Below, piece after piece: positions 11,605 through 25,441 of a DNA stretch of 64,000 nucleotides. How positions within the stretch are numbered: the first letter of the stretch is position 1; every line of letters begins with the position of its first letter. Position numbers and translations under genes: made by a program. A model generated the notes under the pieces. That model was not told where the DNA came from, did not search any database, and saw only the letters and a program-made list of their open reading frames with translations. The stretch spans positions 2,914,001 to 2,978,000 of the forward strand of contig CM082593.2 of NCBI GenBank assembly GCA_040954595.2, written 5' to 3'. Source of the stretch: Balanoglossus misakiensis. Its lineage: Eukaryota > Hemichordata.

Positions 11605-14600
11605 AGTTGAAAGTTTTCGTTTCTATATCCTCATATAAATCTCTTGATAGTTATCTCAAGATTGATTTTGTCTAGTAATTATAAGTTACGCCAAATGAAA
11701 ATTCACTACGAGGAAATACAAAGGCACTGGTGATCGCGTCTTGCCATGCGACAAAAAGCAGGGCGGATGTACATGCATGTCCAGTTGACAAGGCGCATGC
11801 CCTGTGTGGGAAGCAACTATCACAATGATAAATTTGCCATGACAACACGAGATGCTGCAAAGATCGATCAAAGCCTCTCATCTGTCTTGTACCAGAAAAT
11901 AACGACACGAAGACATGCATGGGGGATGCCACGCGCAAGCGAGGAAGGGAAGCCCCCAGGGGGTTTGGCAGCAATTGAGTCGCTATTCAAAGAGCTTCCC
12001 AAGTCTTGGAGATGAAAACGAATGGGAGGAAAGAACTTAATGATCTGCATATTAGATGCAAATGAACTCGGCGGTGGCTACTAGTATTACGCTGCGAGTT
12101 TCCAGCGTTTGTACATAGCACGTGTAAACGTCGGAGTTTTGCTCTCCTTATACCCTTGAATGGGTGGGTGATTGTGTATTTTCATGATTATTAGCAACAG
12201 TTGCATTTCTTGTCCTTTCTTGATTCAAATCGTCACGTCGCACTGGTTTGCTGTCATACAGAAAAGTCACATGCTATGAATTGATACAATATAAGCATGG
12301 GGTCGGGTTTAAGGTTGAGTTAGGGATTGGCCGTGCTGTAGCCTGTCGGTCACAATTAAACAGCCACGGTTGTTTTCCTGAACACGCGACTGACTGATGA
12401 CCGGGCAAAACTTCGGAGATGCCCCCAAACCCCCTTGAGGGGTGCCACCTCTTTATGTTTTCGCACGTCGTAAAAATTCCGCCCCACAGTCGTGAAACAA
12501 GGAGGGATATTCATCAAATTGGTTAATGCGATCGTATCTATCACGCAGTGTCTTCTGCGAATTGCCCAATATCGCCAAGAAGTGACGGCATCTTACAACG
12601 AGTGCTGATAACCAACTAGATAAAGATTGGATTCGGCGACCCGACTGACCTCTCCATATTAGCCGTGTTGTTCAATTACCAGCGAAATGATATCGTTATA
12701 AATCATGCGATATGAAGCATTGCTATTATAAATTCGTCAAAGCGTAACATCGATAAAATCCTTAGATTGCTTTGCCTGTGTCCGCGGTAATCGATGGTGC
12801 GGCTTCTTGTATTTTGCATTCCGCGTAATTTATATTTTGCGAAACAGCTAGTCAAATTTATACGCTCGGAATTCTAATTGGGCCGGCTGTCTTCCTTTGA
12901 TTCAGTAGTAATCACCATCACTCTCGTTATATATACATTTTTTCTCGGGAATCCGACAGTACAGTTACCGAGTTTTGCGTTTTATTAATATCGTTCGAAA
13001 CATTATATTAAATTCCTTCACTTCGAAGGTCCATTACTATGGAAAATTGCTGCCTTGTGTTGATTAGAATTTAACATCAATAATTTGCAAAATTTATGAA
13101 ATATTATCCACAGGAATGCAGAAGCGGCTCATCACCATTCAGTGCTAATTAATGCATTTTAAAAATATGAATATGCATGAGGTCGGTAATCGTTGTTTCC
13201 TTAATGATCTGGGCAGGACGCTGGGCGCCGCACCAGCTGGTTTAGAGTAAACTTTTCCTAATTAAATGTTTTGTATTAATTGATGGATGATGTGCGATTC
13301 GATGAAGCCAATCCCAAGGTACAAATATTAAATCGTTTGCCCCCACATTTGATGGATATTTTCGAGGTAAGCCGATATCTGTTCCCGCATTCTGTATGAA
13401 CACCTGAGAACATCCGTTAACAAAATCGTTAACAATTTTACTCGGTTAAAATAAGCATGTTAAACTGAAAATATTGCAAAATCATTACAAAGCCCTAAAA
13501 TCGCTGCTCCAAAGAGGTGTTTAGCATACAATAACGTGATCTTAAAAGCGCGAAAACGTTAGGCATAGCATTTGCATTTCTGCCTTAAATCGAGGGAGTG
13601 TTATACGTGTTATAAAGTGACCAGTGAAACAATGAGGTGCTTATGAAATGTTACGTTTTAGGGTGAGTGTTATTTATGCTCTTTGTAACAGTTTTACGTG
13701 AGTGGAGTCTCGTAAATATCCTCGAAGGGGATATGCGTCATAAGTCGTGACAAGTCAGTCGCTTCTTCGCGGAAACAAGTTGAGCTGGTACACCCACTAA
13801 GGGCTCACGATTCCCCGTTTTTTCTGGTCATATATTTTGTAGTATCTCTCCCGTCAATCTCCAAGATTTCCTCGTAAATATCATCTTTCGGGGTCTAATT
13901 TTAATACAAACTGGCGAATCGTGTTCACCGTGCATGGACCGTGCTATATCGCTTAGAATCAAGATTGTTTGGTACAGGTAAAGGGTGTGACCGCGCTTTA
14001 TTGAGTCTGGTGGGTTTTTTTGCTTGTATGATAAAATTGAATCAAATTGAATAGCTACGGAAAAAAAATTAACATTTTATACACTTTCCGGTTTTTTTAA
14101 ATTACGCGAAAAAAACTGCAATTTTCTGCCTCCTGACTGCACCCGCGAACTCTTAGGAAAGTCTTGAACACTGTCCGTTCCCATGGCAACCGTTTCCGAC
14201 GACATTGACACGACGTCTTCCGTGAAACGACGAACGGCGGAGAAATTACTATACGGAACGCGGGAACCTTTGCAGAACCGCTGCAGTAAATTTGCATTAA
14301 ACTCCTGTTTGTCCATAACTGTGTGCCCCGAGCACCAAATGCTTGGTATACTAAACAACGCCACCTGAATGTCGATTGTCTAGAGGCGATTATTGTCACA
14401 CGCCCATAGATGGACAGTAGCTGTCAATCAGGGCGCATCAATTAATGTTTTGCTTTATCTCAAAATGTATGATTTGAAGCACACATGCCGCCATAGGACA
14501 AAGCGATAAACCATGTGTGTATTGCGTAAATGTATGATATATTTTACAATTTCCAAATCTTCAAAACGCGTCAAGTGTTCTGGAATGCGAATGCCAGATA

Positions 14601-16800
14601 GCTGTGTTTAATCTCCCCATTACACTTTAATTTCCCATCAGTACCCGGGATTTTACTTGCTCTATCACGTCGTTAATCGCGCAGTCCCATCTTTACGAAT
14701 TCCATCCGCGGCTACCTGAGAACAATCTAGTTTTTGTTTCGGGGAGAAAAACAATCTGGAGGTTATTGGCTTAATGGACGATAGGAAGAAACAAAAGTGA
14801 CTTGTCGATGGGTAATGAAGGCACGTGAGACACGAGGAAGAAATGAAAATCGACTTCAAACCCGAGCAATGTGCGAAACCCAATCAAAGTCAAATGAAAA
14901 GTGTCGCGAGATAGGTTCCCCCTCTGGGGGTGTGGGGCTGATTTGGTCATTGATAAAAAACAGACCCGCGAAGGCTTGATGGAATACGTTGTTTAGTCAA
15001 TTCCATTCTCAGTACCGCGTTCTTGGATCATTTTACCGCCTGATCAACACGTCATATTTGATTCCTCGCCGCGACGATGAAAGTGATAGCGAGCGAAGGA
15101 GTGACAAGCGACCAGGGAACACTATTGAAATTTCAAGACGGTCGCCTGTCACGTTCATTACGAACGAACACCATAAATCATTCCTTGAGTATATGCTGTA
15201 TATGATCAATCACGTGACAGCGGCCCTTCGCGACTTCCATTATCCGAGAAATATAATCCGTGGTAATTTTACCTTTGTTGTTTCACGTTCAATCGCCTCG
15301 AAAAACGTTCACACCTAATGACAGACGTTTTCTTTGCGATTTGAACGAATATAGTATACTGAAAGTGGTTTTATGATTAGAAATGAATCTTTGTATGTTG
15401 CTCACGGAATTTTATCGAGTGGTGATCGTTAAATACAGATGATACACATCGTGTGAAAGAGATGATCTTCCCTTGCAATCAAGGAGGCTGGAAATCCTTC
15501 TATTTATTCCGCTACTCACTTTGGAAGAATAGTCGATATGCAAATCAACAAGCTATATGTTAGCTCACGTGATTGCCGCCAATAAGTGACGCATCCTCTG
15601 ACAATAAGTGAAAACTTGACATATTATAGAGGAGACTAACAGAAGAGCTACGCTGATCCGTTTCAAATTACTTTGTCACTTGTTAAGGTGTAATAGCTGT
15701 GATGTTTGGCAACTTCCTGTTCGTCATTCATGTCGTGTGCAGTCAATTTTCCATTTTGCATTTCTGCTCCGAAGGGTAGGTTAAGGTGCGGCTGCATGTT
15801 CCCTGCACGTTTTCCGTACAAGCGTTTCTCATCGAAGACAACGTGGAAACCCAAACAGAATTTACATATTCATCAAGCTGCGTACATGAACTCTACTTTG
15901 ATTGGCTATTGTACTCAAAACCGAAAATTCAAATTGGTCAAAAATCTTGGTACGTCCAAACGTGGCTAAACAGCGCCCCCTGAGAGCATACACCGTAGAA
16001 CGGAAAAAAAAGTTAATGCTCCTCTGTAGAATAGTGAGCATCGACAATAAATATAATGCATTTCCTTGTCAATCACTTATGAATCTATGAACCACAATGC
16101 TGGTTCAACCAGTTTGATTACTGAACTCACGCACACATTGTCACGTTTAAATCCTAAAGTACGTCTTTATCCAAAATTTCAGCAAAAAATTATCGAGTAA
16201 TTATTCCACACGGAATATTCATACTCGCAATTGAATGGATGCGAATTTCATGGAGGAAAACTTTTAATCTGAAATGATTCGATAGAAATCTTCAGGTCAT
16301 TGTTAGAGTCAGTTTGTTTCGCAAAAAGGACAACTTTGTGACTTGAGTAGATTTGGTAAAGCGGCTAATTGTACGTAAACGTCTTAATTTTAAGTCGCTG
16401 ATGGAAGCGTACAGATAAAATTGCACACGCTCTTATTTCATATCCAGTCGCGTTTGTCTTTCTCAATATGTCTGATCTCGGATTACGGTTTTATAAGATT
16501 CTTAAATTTCAAACGTTTTCTTCCGCGCCTCGTGAAAAGCATCAAATGTAGGAAATGTGTCATTTCGGGTTATGTGTATTGTATACTCGGGGATAATCCG
16601 GCTGCGGTGATTTATGGAGTTTTCGTGTTTTGTGGAAGCTTTTTTTATAGTAGAAGCCTTCACCCGACAACCCCTTTTCTGAACTTTGCACGGTGCTACG
16701 TTTACCGCGGCGCTGCGAGAATATCGCTGTACAGTTCATCATCGATATCGCGTGTGGCGCGCGATGCATAAATCTCCCGAAGTGTCAGATTAGCTTTGCT
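11605..16800. other. Non-coding stretch with homeodomain/POU-like motifs, no gene seen
   Basis: A-T rich blocks, especially 12640-13480, hold many ATTA cores. Octamers lie at 12056, 13570 and 15538. There is a POU-type composite at 13167-13178 and a 12-bp tandem duplication (CGTTAACAAAAT, then CGTTAACAATTT) at 13415-13438. CTGGTTCAACCAG, symmetric about one central base, lies at 16100-16112. The open frames here show no protein family features. Confidence 0.5.
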
Positions 16801-16805
16801 CCCCT

Positions 16806-16819
16806 CCCCCCCCCCCCCC
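16806..16819. repeat. C14 homopolymer
   Basis: Fourteen consecutive C, then G and a run of eight T. Assembly errors in run length are likely here. Confidence 0.95.
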
Positions 16820-16829
16820 GTTTTTTTTA

Positions 16830-19800
16830 TTCAAACGATTCTCTTCGATCGAGAAATCACTGAGTATTCAATATGTCTCGCATTTCTGCGCCTCAATCGC
16901 CAGATTTCTCGATAACCCGATACACACTATTACAGATTATATAATTACAATAGTATGGCACTTCAGAGAAACAGCACGGTTAACCATCAACCATGGCGCT
17001 TGGCTTAGCCGCGCGGGCGTTTATGGGCCTTCCGAGCAGCAGGCCTCTCTATGGAACCCTCGAAAACTATTAGCTCCCCACCTTAGACCCGACAGAAATA
17101 TTCAAGCGCATTTATTTTTATGATCATATCTCCTTCCGCGCAACATTTGCATGCTAAGCGAAGTCAGAGTTGTCAAGAGAAAGGTCAGCGGAATCGTTAA
17201 GTTTCCCCCAAAGTTACTACCGGGAACCATTAAGAAGCCAGAAGTTCATATCTTAGAATGCATGCGATTTCCCAATTTGATGTTTAATATATTTAGTTAT
17301 TGTTACTGCCGCTCGATTCCTTCAAGGAAAGAGAGCCCAAAATGTGATTCGAGTTATACTAATGGGACCGCGGGGAGCGAATTTATGAAACCCAGATTTG
17401 CGAAGCGTAAGGCTTCCAACGCCCCCGTTCCTCGCAGGTCACTATAAATATACAAGACTGCGAGGTCGGAGAATGCCATTTGTTTCTTGTGATCGATCAG
17501 GGGGCAATTTTAGGTGACGACGAGGGTTGACACATCGGAAAGGATCTCCGGGAAGACTATTGCTTTTTTTTCTCTGCAGTGATGGATGTCGACTTCTAAA
17601 CGTCAATTGAAGCGAAATGCAGTGTGTTGTTCAACTTCCTGACAAATTACCTCACAACAGTATATGCTATAGAGACCTCCAGTGCTACATTTACCCGGAA
17701 TTTTGATTCCATCCGTCCGCCTGCTTGTCAGTTTATTCGATCTGCGTTCTTTACACGTCTTAATTGCGCTATCATTGCCCGGTGTCTTCCTACTCCGGGG
17801 TTTCTCAGTGCACGTTGGCGAATTCTATCAGGCCCTACCCCTATTACCATATCTTATCGTCTGCAAGAGCCCTGATGTTCATCTACGATCATAATGAACG
17901 GAACGCTCTAATCTGCGATCGTAATGTAACGTATAGTCTCGTGAGAGTTCAACCAAATGAATTCATCAAGAGGAGCCACGAGAAATTAAGTTTAAAAAAC
18001 AAATGTGTTCACACGGGGGTCCCACCATTCTTCCTCGCACGTTACTTCCGCTCGATCGTCAGCGGCAATAATTCATGCCGAACGGCGTATTTGATATTCA
18101 TTTTCTAATCACAGTTCACTGACCCAGTCAAGGTCAGCGTATACAAAATTTTGGTTCATCAGGAGAACACGTTGTCTCATTTTTTCCCTGTAGCTCTTTG
18201 CCTCACTGGGAACGAGCCCCCTTCTTATCAGTCAGCGGACGTGTGATCACGAAGCCAACTCTCGCGGGTGATTTTACTACGAGAATTACAACATGATAGT
18301 GTACAAACTGTTTTCTCGTCATCCCCGAAGGCTTCACACATTTTTCACGTCTACAAGTTATATATCTGTTATAGCCAGGGCCGCGCATCGTTCATTTTCA
18401 TCACTGCTAAATCATGATCAGTCCTAAATTGAGACAAATTTCACGACGAGGGAGAATTTAAGGGTCAGAACGATTGATATCAGCCCTGAGGATACTGTGA
18501 CGTCAGAAACGGGTTACAGAATGCACGAGTTCCCTTTTATTTGTCAAAAGGCGCCAATCTCTCCCAGACAATAATTGTACGCGTCCAAACGGTCTTATTA
18601 TGTCTTCTACCGTACTATACCTCGCCATTTTCCTTCATTGCAATCAGAAATGCCCCGAATTTATGTCGAATTATCACATGTGTATGATTCAGAGTAATTT
18701 TTTTCTCAAAGTCTCTGCCCTTTCGGGTCAGCAGTTAGCAATCTTATATTTTCGAAGCAACTAACTAAAATTGGAAAGTGACCCGGATGAAGTGATATTG
18801 CCGAAAATTATACCAGGACTGGCGCCACTCCAATAAAATTGGAATATTGTGTTGTTATTTCGGGAACCAAACTGATTGAAGGCTTTCTTAACTATTTTGT
18901 CCCTCTAACTACATTTTAGTGCCGCACGTAACGAATGGGCGGGAAGAAGATGCATTTGAATGATTTGCATATTACTCTCCGATCAAGACAGGTTAAGTGA
19001 TTATGGTTTAACCCCAGCGGAACTGTAACATTTATGCAAATGAGAATAAATGATGATCTTGAGATCATGCATATTCTACTTACTTTGGTCAAGTCTTGAC
19101 AGTGCTGCTATTAGTACAGATCTTCCTTGGTTTCGATGTTTCATTTTTATCCTTCTTATCAAACGAACTAGCGCTTGGATAAACGCGAATCTTGCTCTTG
19201 TGGAAGTTTCTGTTAGACGAATAAACAAATTCGAACTTTAAAACACTGGATGAATCATATGAAGACATGTAAGGGAGAGATCTATTGAATTAAACAGGAG
19301 TGTTCGATATTCTAAAGTCAATCGCATAATTGAATTAATCGTTTAATTTAACAGATTGAATGTTAAGCTATATCAATACAATCTAGTCTATTGTGGTGCG
19401 ATTACCATTTCAAGTGAATTTGGTCGTAATTAAGCAATAACGGAAAAGAGTTTAATTTGAACAGTGTGTTATTTGTTTTCGACGACAAAATGGCAAGAGT
19501 CGCATCTGCGGTCACTCGTATCAACAGCACCATCTCTGAGAGAATCACTGTTTGCAAGTAGTCTTAATTGAAAATTAGAGGTAACGACTCGGGCATTTCG
19601 CTGACCATCCCACCGATGATGTGATGGACGATTGACTTAATTACTTCCTAGCTTCATTCACAATCCAAATGGGAGACAAAGAGCCAATATAGCTGATTCC
19701 ATCTGTATCAATTATGCCTGATCTAATGTAGTTAAGTTTACACATCTCGTTAAGGCGGGCGCCACTGACAATTAAACCTGACATCGCGCATAGTCGTAGG

Positions 19801-22800
19801 TCCGTGCAATTAGGAATCAAGATGGCCGCTCCGAACAGCACATTGTACCACTGAAATTTGCATATGCAAATAGTCCCCTTTTCACACTGTGGAGAGCAAG
19901 AAGAACCAAAGATTCTGTGCCATAAATTATTACATATCCAATAAGAAAAAACTGTTGCAAAAATTTAAATTTTTAGTATTAAATGACTCCATAATTACAA
20001 ATGGTACTAAAAGTTTCGGTTACCTACAATTATGACAATACAAAACCTTTCTCTCACTATGACGGTAGTCTGTCAGTGTAACTTATTCTCTTTAACGTTA
20101 TCGTACTCCGACGGGAATATTATTGCAGATACAAATGAAATGCGTCTGTAAGTGAAAAGGAGAACGCCAGACGAAAGACGAAGCTCTTGTTGCCATTCTG
20201 TTTCCAAAGACAACAGTCGTCCTGCCCAGACTGGCTTCAGGCGCCATTTTGTTTTGGCGCGAAGTTCTGTTATTACTCGCTTTAAATGCCAGACTCACTT
20301 TTCTTCAACCCGCCACTCAAAGCACGGAGAAAGTGGTACTGCTCTCATTAAAGCACTCGAAAAGAAAGAGTCTGTCTGTGACTAAACTTTTACAATGGCG
20401 ACCTTTGAACACGTTCATCGCATTCGATCGATAGTAGTACATGAACTTATTATTTTAGCTCAATCAATACAACTTAGTAATGTCTCTCTATCGTTGTACA
20501 CCTATCCGGATATATTGTGCGCACTCTAAAACAAGGCAAACTGACGCCATCTTCTTAATGACTCCAAATTTGATCTAATTGTTTACGTTCAGAAAATCAC
20601 CAACATTCTAAGACTTCAAACCACAGAGAAATTCGCCTTACCGAACACTTCCTTTTAAGTTAAAACAATTACTGGAGGTAACAATGCAGGTTAACAATGG
20701 ATCATGGCAACTGCAGGATTTTGCTAAATGCCATTCCTCCAACTGCCGCGTTTCGCAAGTAAAAAACCGCTAAAGTTTCCCGATAATCTAATATAGAGGC
20801 ACGGGCCATTGGATGACACACCTAAGAAAATCACTCTGATTTCAACTCATGGGTTGATGGGCGCCTAGCGACGAATGCTGTGGCGAGAACATACAACAAA
20901 ATGGACTTGGAGAAAGATTACAGCGATAAATTCATGGCGTATTTATTGCACACATCTATGATTACCTATCGCTGTTTTCCCACACGAATCCGTGCCAGAC
21001 AAGTGTAATCGTGAAAGAATATATTTCATTTAGCGCATTTAGCGTGCCATATGCATGTTAAATGGTTTATTTATTTGGTTGTTCCGCTTATTCAGTTTCG
21101 GCATGTCTTTCGCTGTCAATATACAGGAAAGTAAAACATAGCAATTGAATTTCCTTGTAAACTTTGAGGTGACACAGTGGGCAATTTCGAGTCGTACATG
21201 CGACCCCTTAGTCTAAGGAAAAGTTACACCAACAGAATTAGTCCAAAACTGGTTAAAGAATTGGTTATTTAGGCACGGGTACCCTCTAGCGACCATCGCT
21301 AGGGTATGTAAAGAAAGGTTAGTTGTAATGTTTGTCTGGTCTAATTCAATTGCAAAATTTGTACAATCAGACAAAATTGACGGATTTGACTGCTCCCAAG
21401 TTGGTAGCAGGTCAAGGGTCATTTACTCGTTCATATCGTGAAATAAAACTCAAGGAAACGATGCACAAATTCCCCTCTCTCTTGAGAATTCGGTTTGTTA
21501 CTTACGGACCACTGAATTGAGGGTTATTAATTTAGGCGCCACTTTTCATTGCGCGACAAAATTATTCATGAAAAGGTGAAAATCACCAAAAGCTGCCGAA
21601 AACCGCAGACAGGTACAGGGCTCACTGTATGCAGATGAAAATTCAAATTTTCACTTTTGATTCATTCCGACAATGTCCTCGTCGGAAATTTCACGTTTCA
21701 AATTGACTTTTGCACGTGTGCGCGATCTCTTCAATCTCGGTATCCGAACAGACGACAATTTTTCCCCGTCCTTTCCACCTTTTCCTATCATTGTTTGATT
21801 CAGAAATGCTAATGCAACCTCGGGCTACACTTCAAGCCAGGTTGTTTATCTCAACAGCGAAATCCCATCAGTTGAATTTACACCACCCAAAAGACCAGGA
21901 CAATCGCAATATTTAAGCCAGTAATGAAATGCAATGTCATGATATTTTGATAAATCAAGTCTGAAACAGATGGAAATACAAATTGGAAAATTCCGCGTTG
22001 AATATAAATGAAAATGGTGGGATTTCAGATGGAAAATTAAAGATAAGTTATATTTGACCTCATAATTTCGGGGCAACCTGTCATTGAAGTGCAGATAGCT
22101 ATGCAAATTTATTCAAATTAGCTACAGACGGATCATGACTCAAAGGATCGAGCGAACACGTCTAGAATACTTGTCGCCGGAAATCTCTCAATCTTTCAAG
22201 CTCCAGGAACGATCATTTGAATTCAAGTCAGGCCAACGCGTCATGTCGCCCCGACGTATTCTCTTTTACAACATATCAATAGAAGGTAAATGTTTAAGTG
22301 CGAAACGATACATTTTGCAATTTTCAATGAACGCGTCGCAGCGGGCACGGCCCTGTTTTCGATTCCAGGCTTGGCGAAATGCCAGGCGGATGACGGAGGG
22401 AGCGGGTTAATCGCATCCACCTTTACTCCTAGCAGAACGAGTTCGAACAAGACAGAACCCCGGAATACCGACTTCCACACTCGGTGCTGAATAAGATTTG
22501 CAACAACGCGGAAACGCCTCTTAAATTTTCATGAATCCTTGCCGTGTACGTGCAGGTTTCAGTGTCTCGTTAGAATGCAATATTCGGCGATATTTAATAT
22601 TGGCTATTTCATAGACCTTGGAAGTGTAAATTTAAAACGTCCCAAAGTGTTGTAAGATAGGTCCATAATGACAAAATATGGGATTCTCATTGAATTGGTA
22701 CACCAATGCATGACAACACTGTGTAATTTCAGAAAATATGTAATTTCAAATCGATATCACCACATATTCAAAACTAAATTGGTGACATAAAAATGCGACC

Positions 22801-25330
22801 CGAGGCGTAGTTTAATAAGCAAATTTTGTTTAGGATGGCGTATTTGTAGCTAATATACGAGTTTGTCACCTGTGTATAGTCCAATCAGAGTCCGATTGTC
22901 TGACATTTTACAAATTCACACCAATGTTTAGCCTTCCGGCAAGGGTGTTATTCGTATCATATCTCTCTCCCCCTCGCATTGTTGACAGTAACAAGACAAT
23001 TATGGCCAATCGGACACAATTGTCTCTTCCTTGAAAGTTTCTGCAGTTGTGATCCTTAGATGACGTCACTAATTATTCAGCGCACGTTTTTCACGGTGAT
23101 ACAATAGGGCCCACTCGAATCAATCAAAATGTTGAATTCGTTTATTGCAAAGGACCGGCTTAAATCCAGGGGGTCTTTTCTTGTCTTGTGCATCGCGACC
23201 CTCTCCCAATTTTAAAGATCTAGTCACCGTATCCGTGGTGTTTATCTCCAACAACTGCAGCGATTACTTGTAAATATTAATTTGGTATAAATGGGTTGGA
23301 TAAAGTTAACACAAATACGCATAACTAATGTCTCTTTGATATGTTTATGGTTTTTTAAGCATTGGTCGCCATTGCTTTATTAATGGCGGGATAAAAGGAC
23401 AACCGAAAGTTCTCCTCCAGGCGATGTCATGCGAAATGCGAATCCAATAATCATCAGTAAAAAGTCCCGATTTTATGAGAGTCACTTAAAATGCTCGAGT
23501 TTTACAATATATACGGCTTTGATCAGCTTGTGCGTAGACAAAGACAATATACATAAACTCTTTCGTCGATAGGACAGTATAGCAGGCTGACACACGCTAC
23601 GCGACGTGAGTGAAGACATGACACGGGTGTGTTCGTGCGTTTGGGAGAACTTAATTCCCCGGATTTTGCGCCTGTCTTACAGATGCGCATCTGAAGACGG
23701 GAGGCGGGTGTTGCTAAGTCATCCACCGCTGAATTTACGACTCTCAGATTACGTTTTTAAATGATTCGAGAGTAAGGTTTTGTTCCATGGGTAATTGATC
23801 TGTCTGTTCTCTCATCCATTCATTAACTCTTCGATTTGTCCCACGGAGTGGAAAGAAAAAGAACAAAAGGGTGGTGTGATTTGTATTCTCTTCGCCGAGG
23901 CTAAGGTGACGCGACAAATCTGGCAATGAGAGATCTTGTGATTTTACCAATGAGGCAGAGTTCACATAGCTCATTTCAGATGATATTCTGTTGATTTTTC
24001 TCATTGTTTGAGCGATCAATATGGCATTTATGGCCAGGGCGCGGTGACGGTAACCATGGAAGCATGATCCGCACTTTTGATGAGCGCTTGAAAGTACATC
24101 AACTGGTCTTTCTTTTGTTCGCCATTGTGTTTAACAATAAGGGTTGTTTTCTAGCGATATTAACTTCGATGTAGTCAGTCCCAAGTAGTGACGATGGCGA
24201 CGGATAACGTGTTCTGATGCGGCTAACCCGGTCATTTCTCCCCGCTAATCTGCCAACCAAGGTAAATTAGCGAATCCCTGGAGTAGACAGGTCGGGATCA
24301 AACGATGCCGAATCTCGACATGCATATGAATAGAGAGAAGACAATGACAAGATAATGGGTGGGGGTGACTCTGCTCCAGACGGATGGACACTCGCGTTAT
24401 TAGGGTTGGCGCCACTGCCTACCGTGTTCGAGGAAATGAATTGTGACTCACGACGAGAGCCCCTGAATTTGAGCGCCGGTCGAGTTTGATTAAGGTGAAT
24501 GTTAACGTTTCAGTTGTGTGGTTATTAACCGTATAACTTCATCCCTGTATGTTCTTGGTTAAATGTAGGTTAAGACTCGATCAGTATCTCGGGATCAGCT
24601 CTGGCGCAGTTAACTTGCTTTGCTGTAATGGGGCCAATCGAAATATTTGATTGCACTTTACCAAGCGTTGCGACCGGTACATTGTTGGCACAATACTGCG
24701 ATTTGACGCTCCGCAAAACCACGAATTATGATGTCCTTAGTTAAAATCGTAATCGAAAATCTAGAAAACACAATGATGCGGATTCTAGTTAACGCAAACT
24801 CCGACCGCAAGGGGAAAATTTGAATGTTTGTGCCATTTGAATACACATTTGATCTCTGATGGATTGTTATGTATGTTTAGCCTGAAAGATTAATAAATGT
24901 TCTCAGATATCGTGTCGACAATGTTCGCCAGTAGCAAATCTGAATTTTGTACACTACACAGAAACCATGTGCCGATTATTCATCGGAAAGTGAACTGATT
25001 TAGTCTATCTGTCGTTTTATGACCTGTCATTCATCGTTGTCACCGGCACTTCTTTGAGATTAAAGTTCATTATTTTTTTCAAATTATCTAATCAATGGTG
25101 ACTGTTTGAGATTTGAGCTCGTTACTATCACAAGAAACACGCAATAAAATGCTTTCCATGGTAAAATATTTCCCTTCGTGGAATAAACGACTTTAACAAC
25201 TAAAATAATTGCAATTATACCAGCCAGGTCCGTAAGTAAATTAAATCTATCGAAACCTGCGACAAGAACGTTGCCGCCTAATAATCGATCCGGGATAAGC
25301 TTATAGGTTACGGAATATTTATAATGAAGT
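16830..25330. other. Non-coding stretch, densest octamer region, no gene seen
   Basis: Octamers at 17145, 18963, 19034, 19856, 19864 and 22101. CRE palindromes at 18498 and 23061. Four copies of GGCGCCACT at 18821, 19758, 21534 and 24418. Inverted CCAAT pair TCCAAT-AAA-ATTGGA at 18829-18843. A 16-bp A/T palindrome lies at 19959-19974, and an E2F-like TTTGGCGCG near 20254. No exon is supported. Confidence 0.5.
19856..19871. promoter_or_regulatory. Candidate POU-dimer site: ATTTGCATATGCAAAT palindrome
   Basis: A perfect 16-bp palindrome made of two octamers back to back. Its centre TGCATATGCA equals the core of the known MORE-type site that POU factors bind as dimers. Occupancy is not shown by sequence. 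Confidence 0.5.
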
Positions 25331-25340
25331 GGGGGGGGGG
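25331..25340. repeat. G10 homopolymer
   Basis: Ten consecutive G on the plus strand, about 70 bp before the inverted octamer pair. Confidence 0.95.
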
Positions 25341-25409
25341 TGAGGTTCGTGAACATTACGGTAGTAGTCAGTGTGAGCTTAATGCAGTACTGTTCATGTG
25401 ATATTTTAA

Positions 25410-25441
25410 CCATTTGCATTCTTAGATTTGGATGCAAATGG
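25410..25441. promoter_or_regulatory. Candidate paired POU site: inverted octamers
   Basis: CCATTTGCAT (25410-25419) and its exact reverse complement ATGCAAATGG (25432-25441) are separated by 12 bp, about one helical turn. Each arm holds a full octamer. Confidence 0.5.

Noticed and set aside
16954-16974. TATGGCACTT, resembling the start of miR-183
   Set aside because: Only nine to ten bases match, and no clear precursor hairpin is visible.
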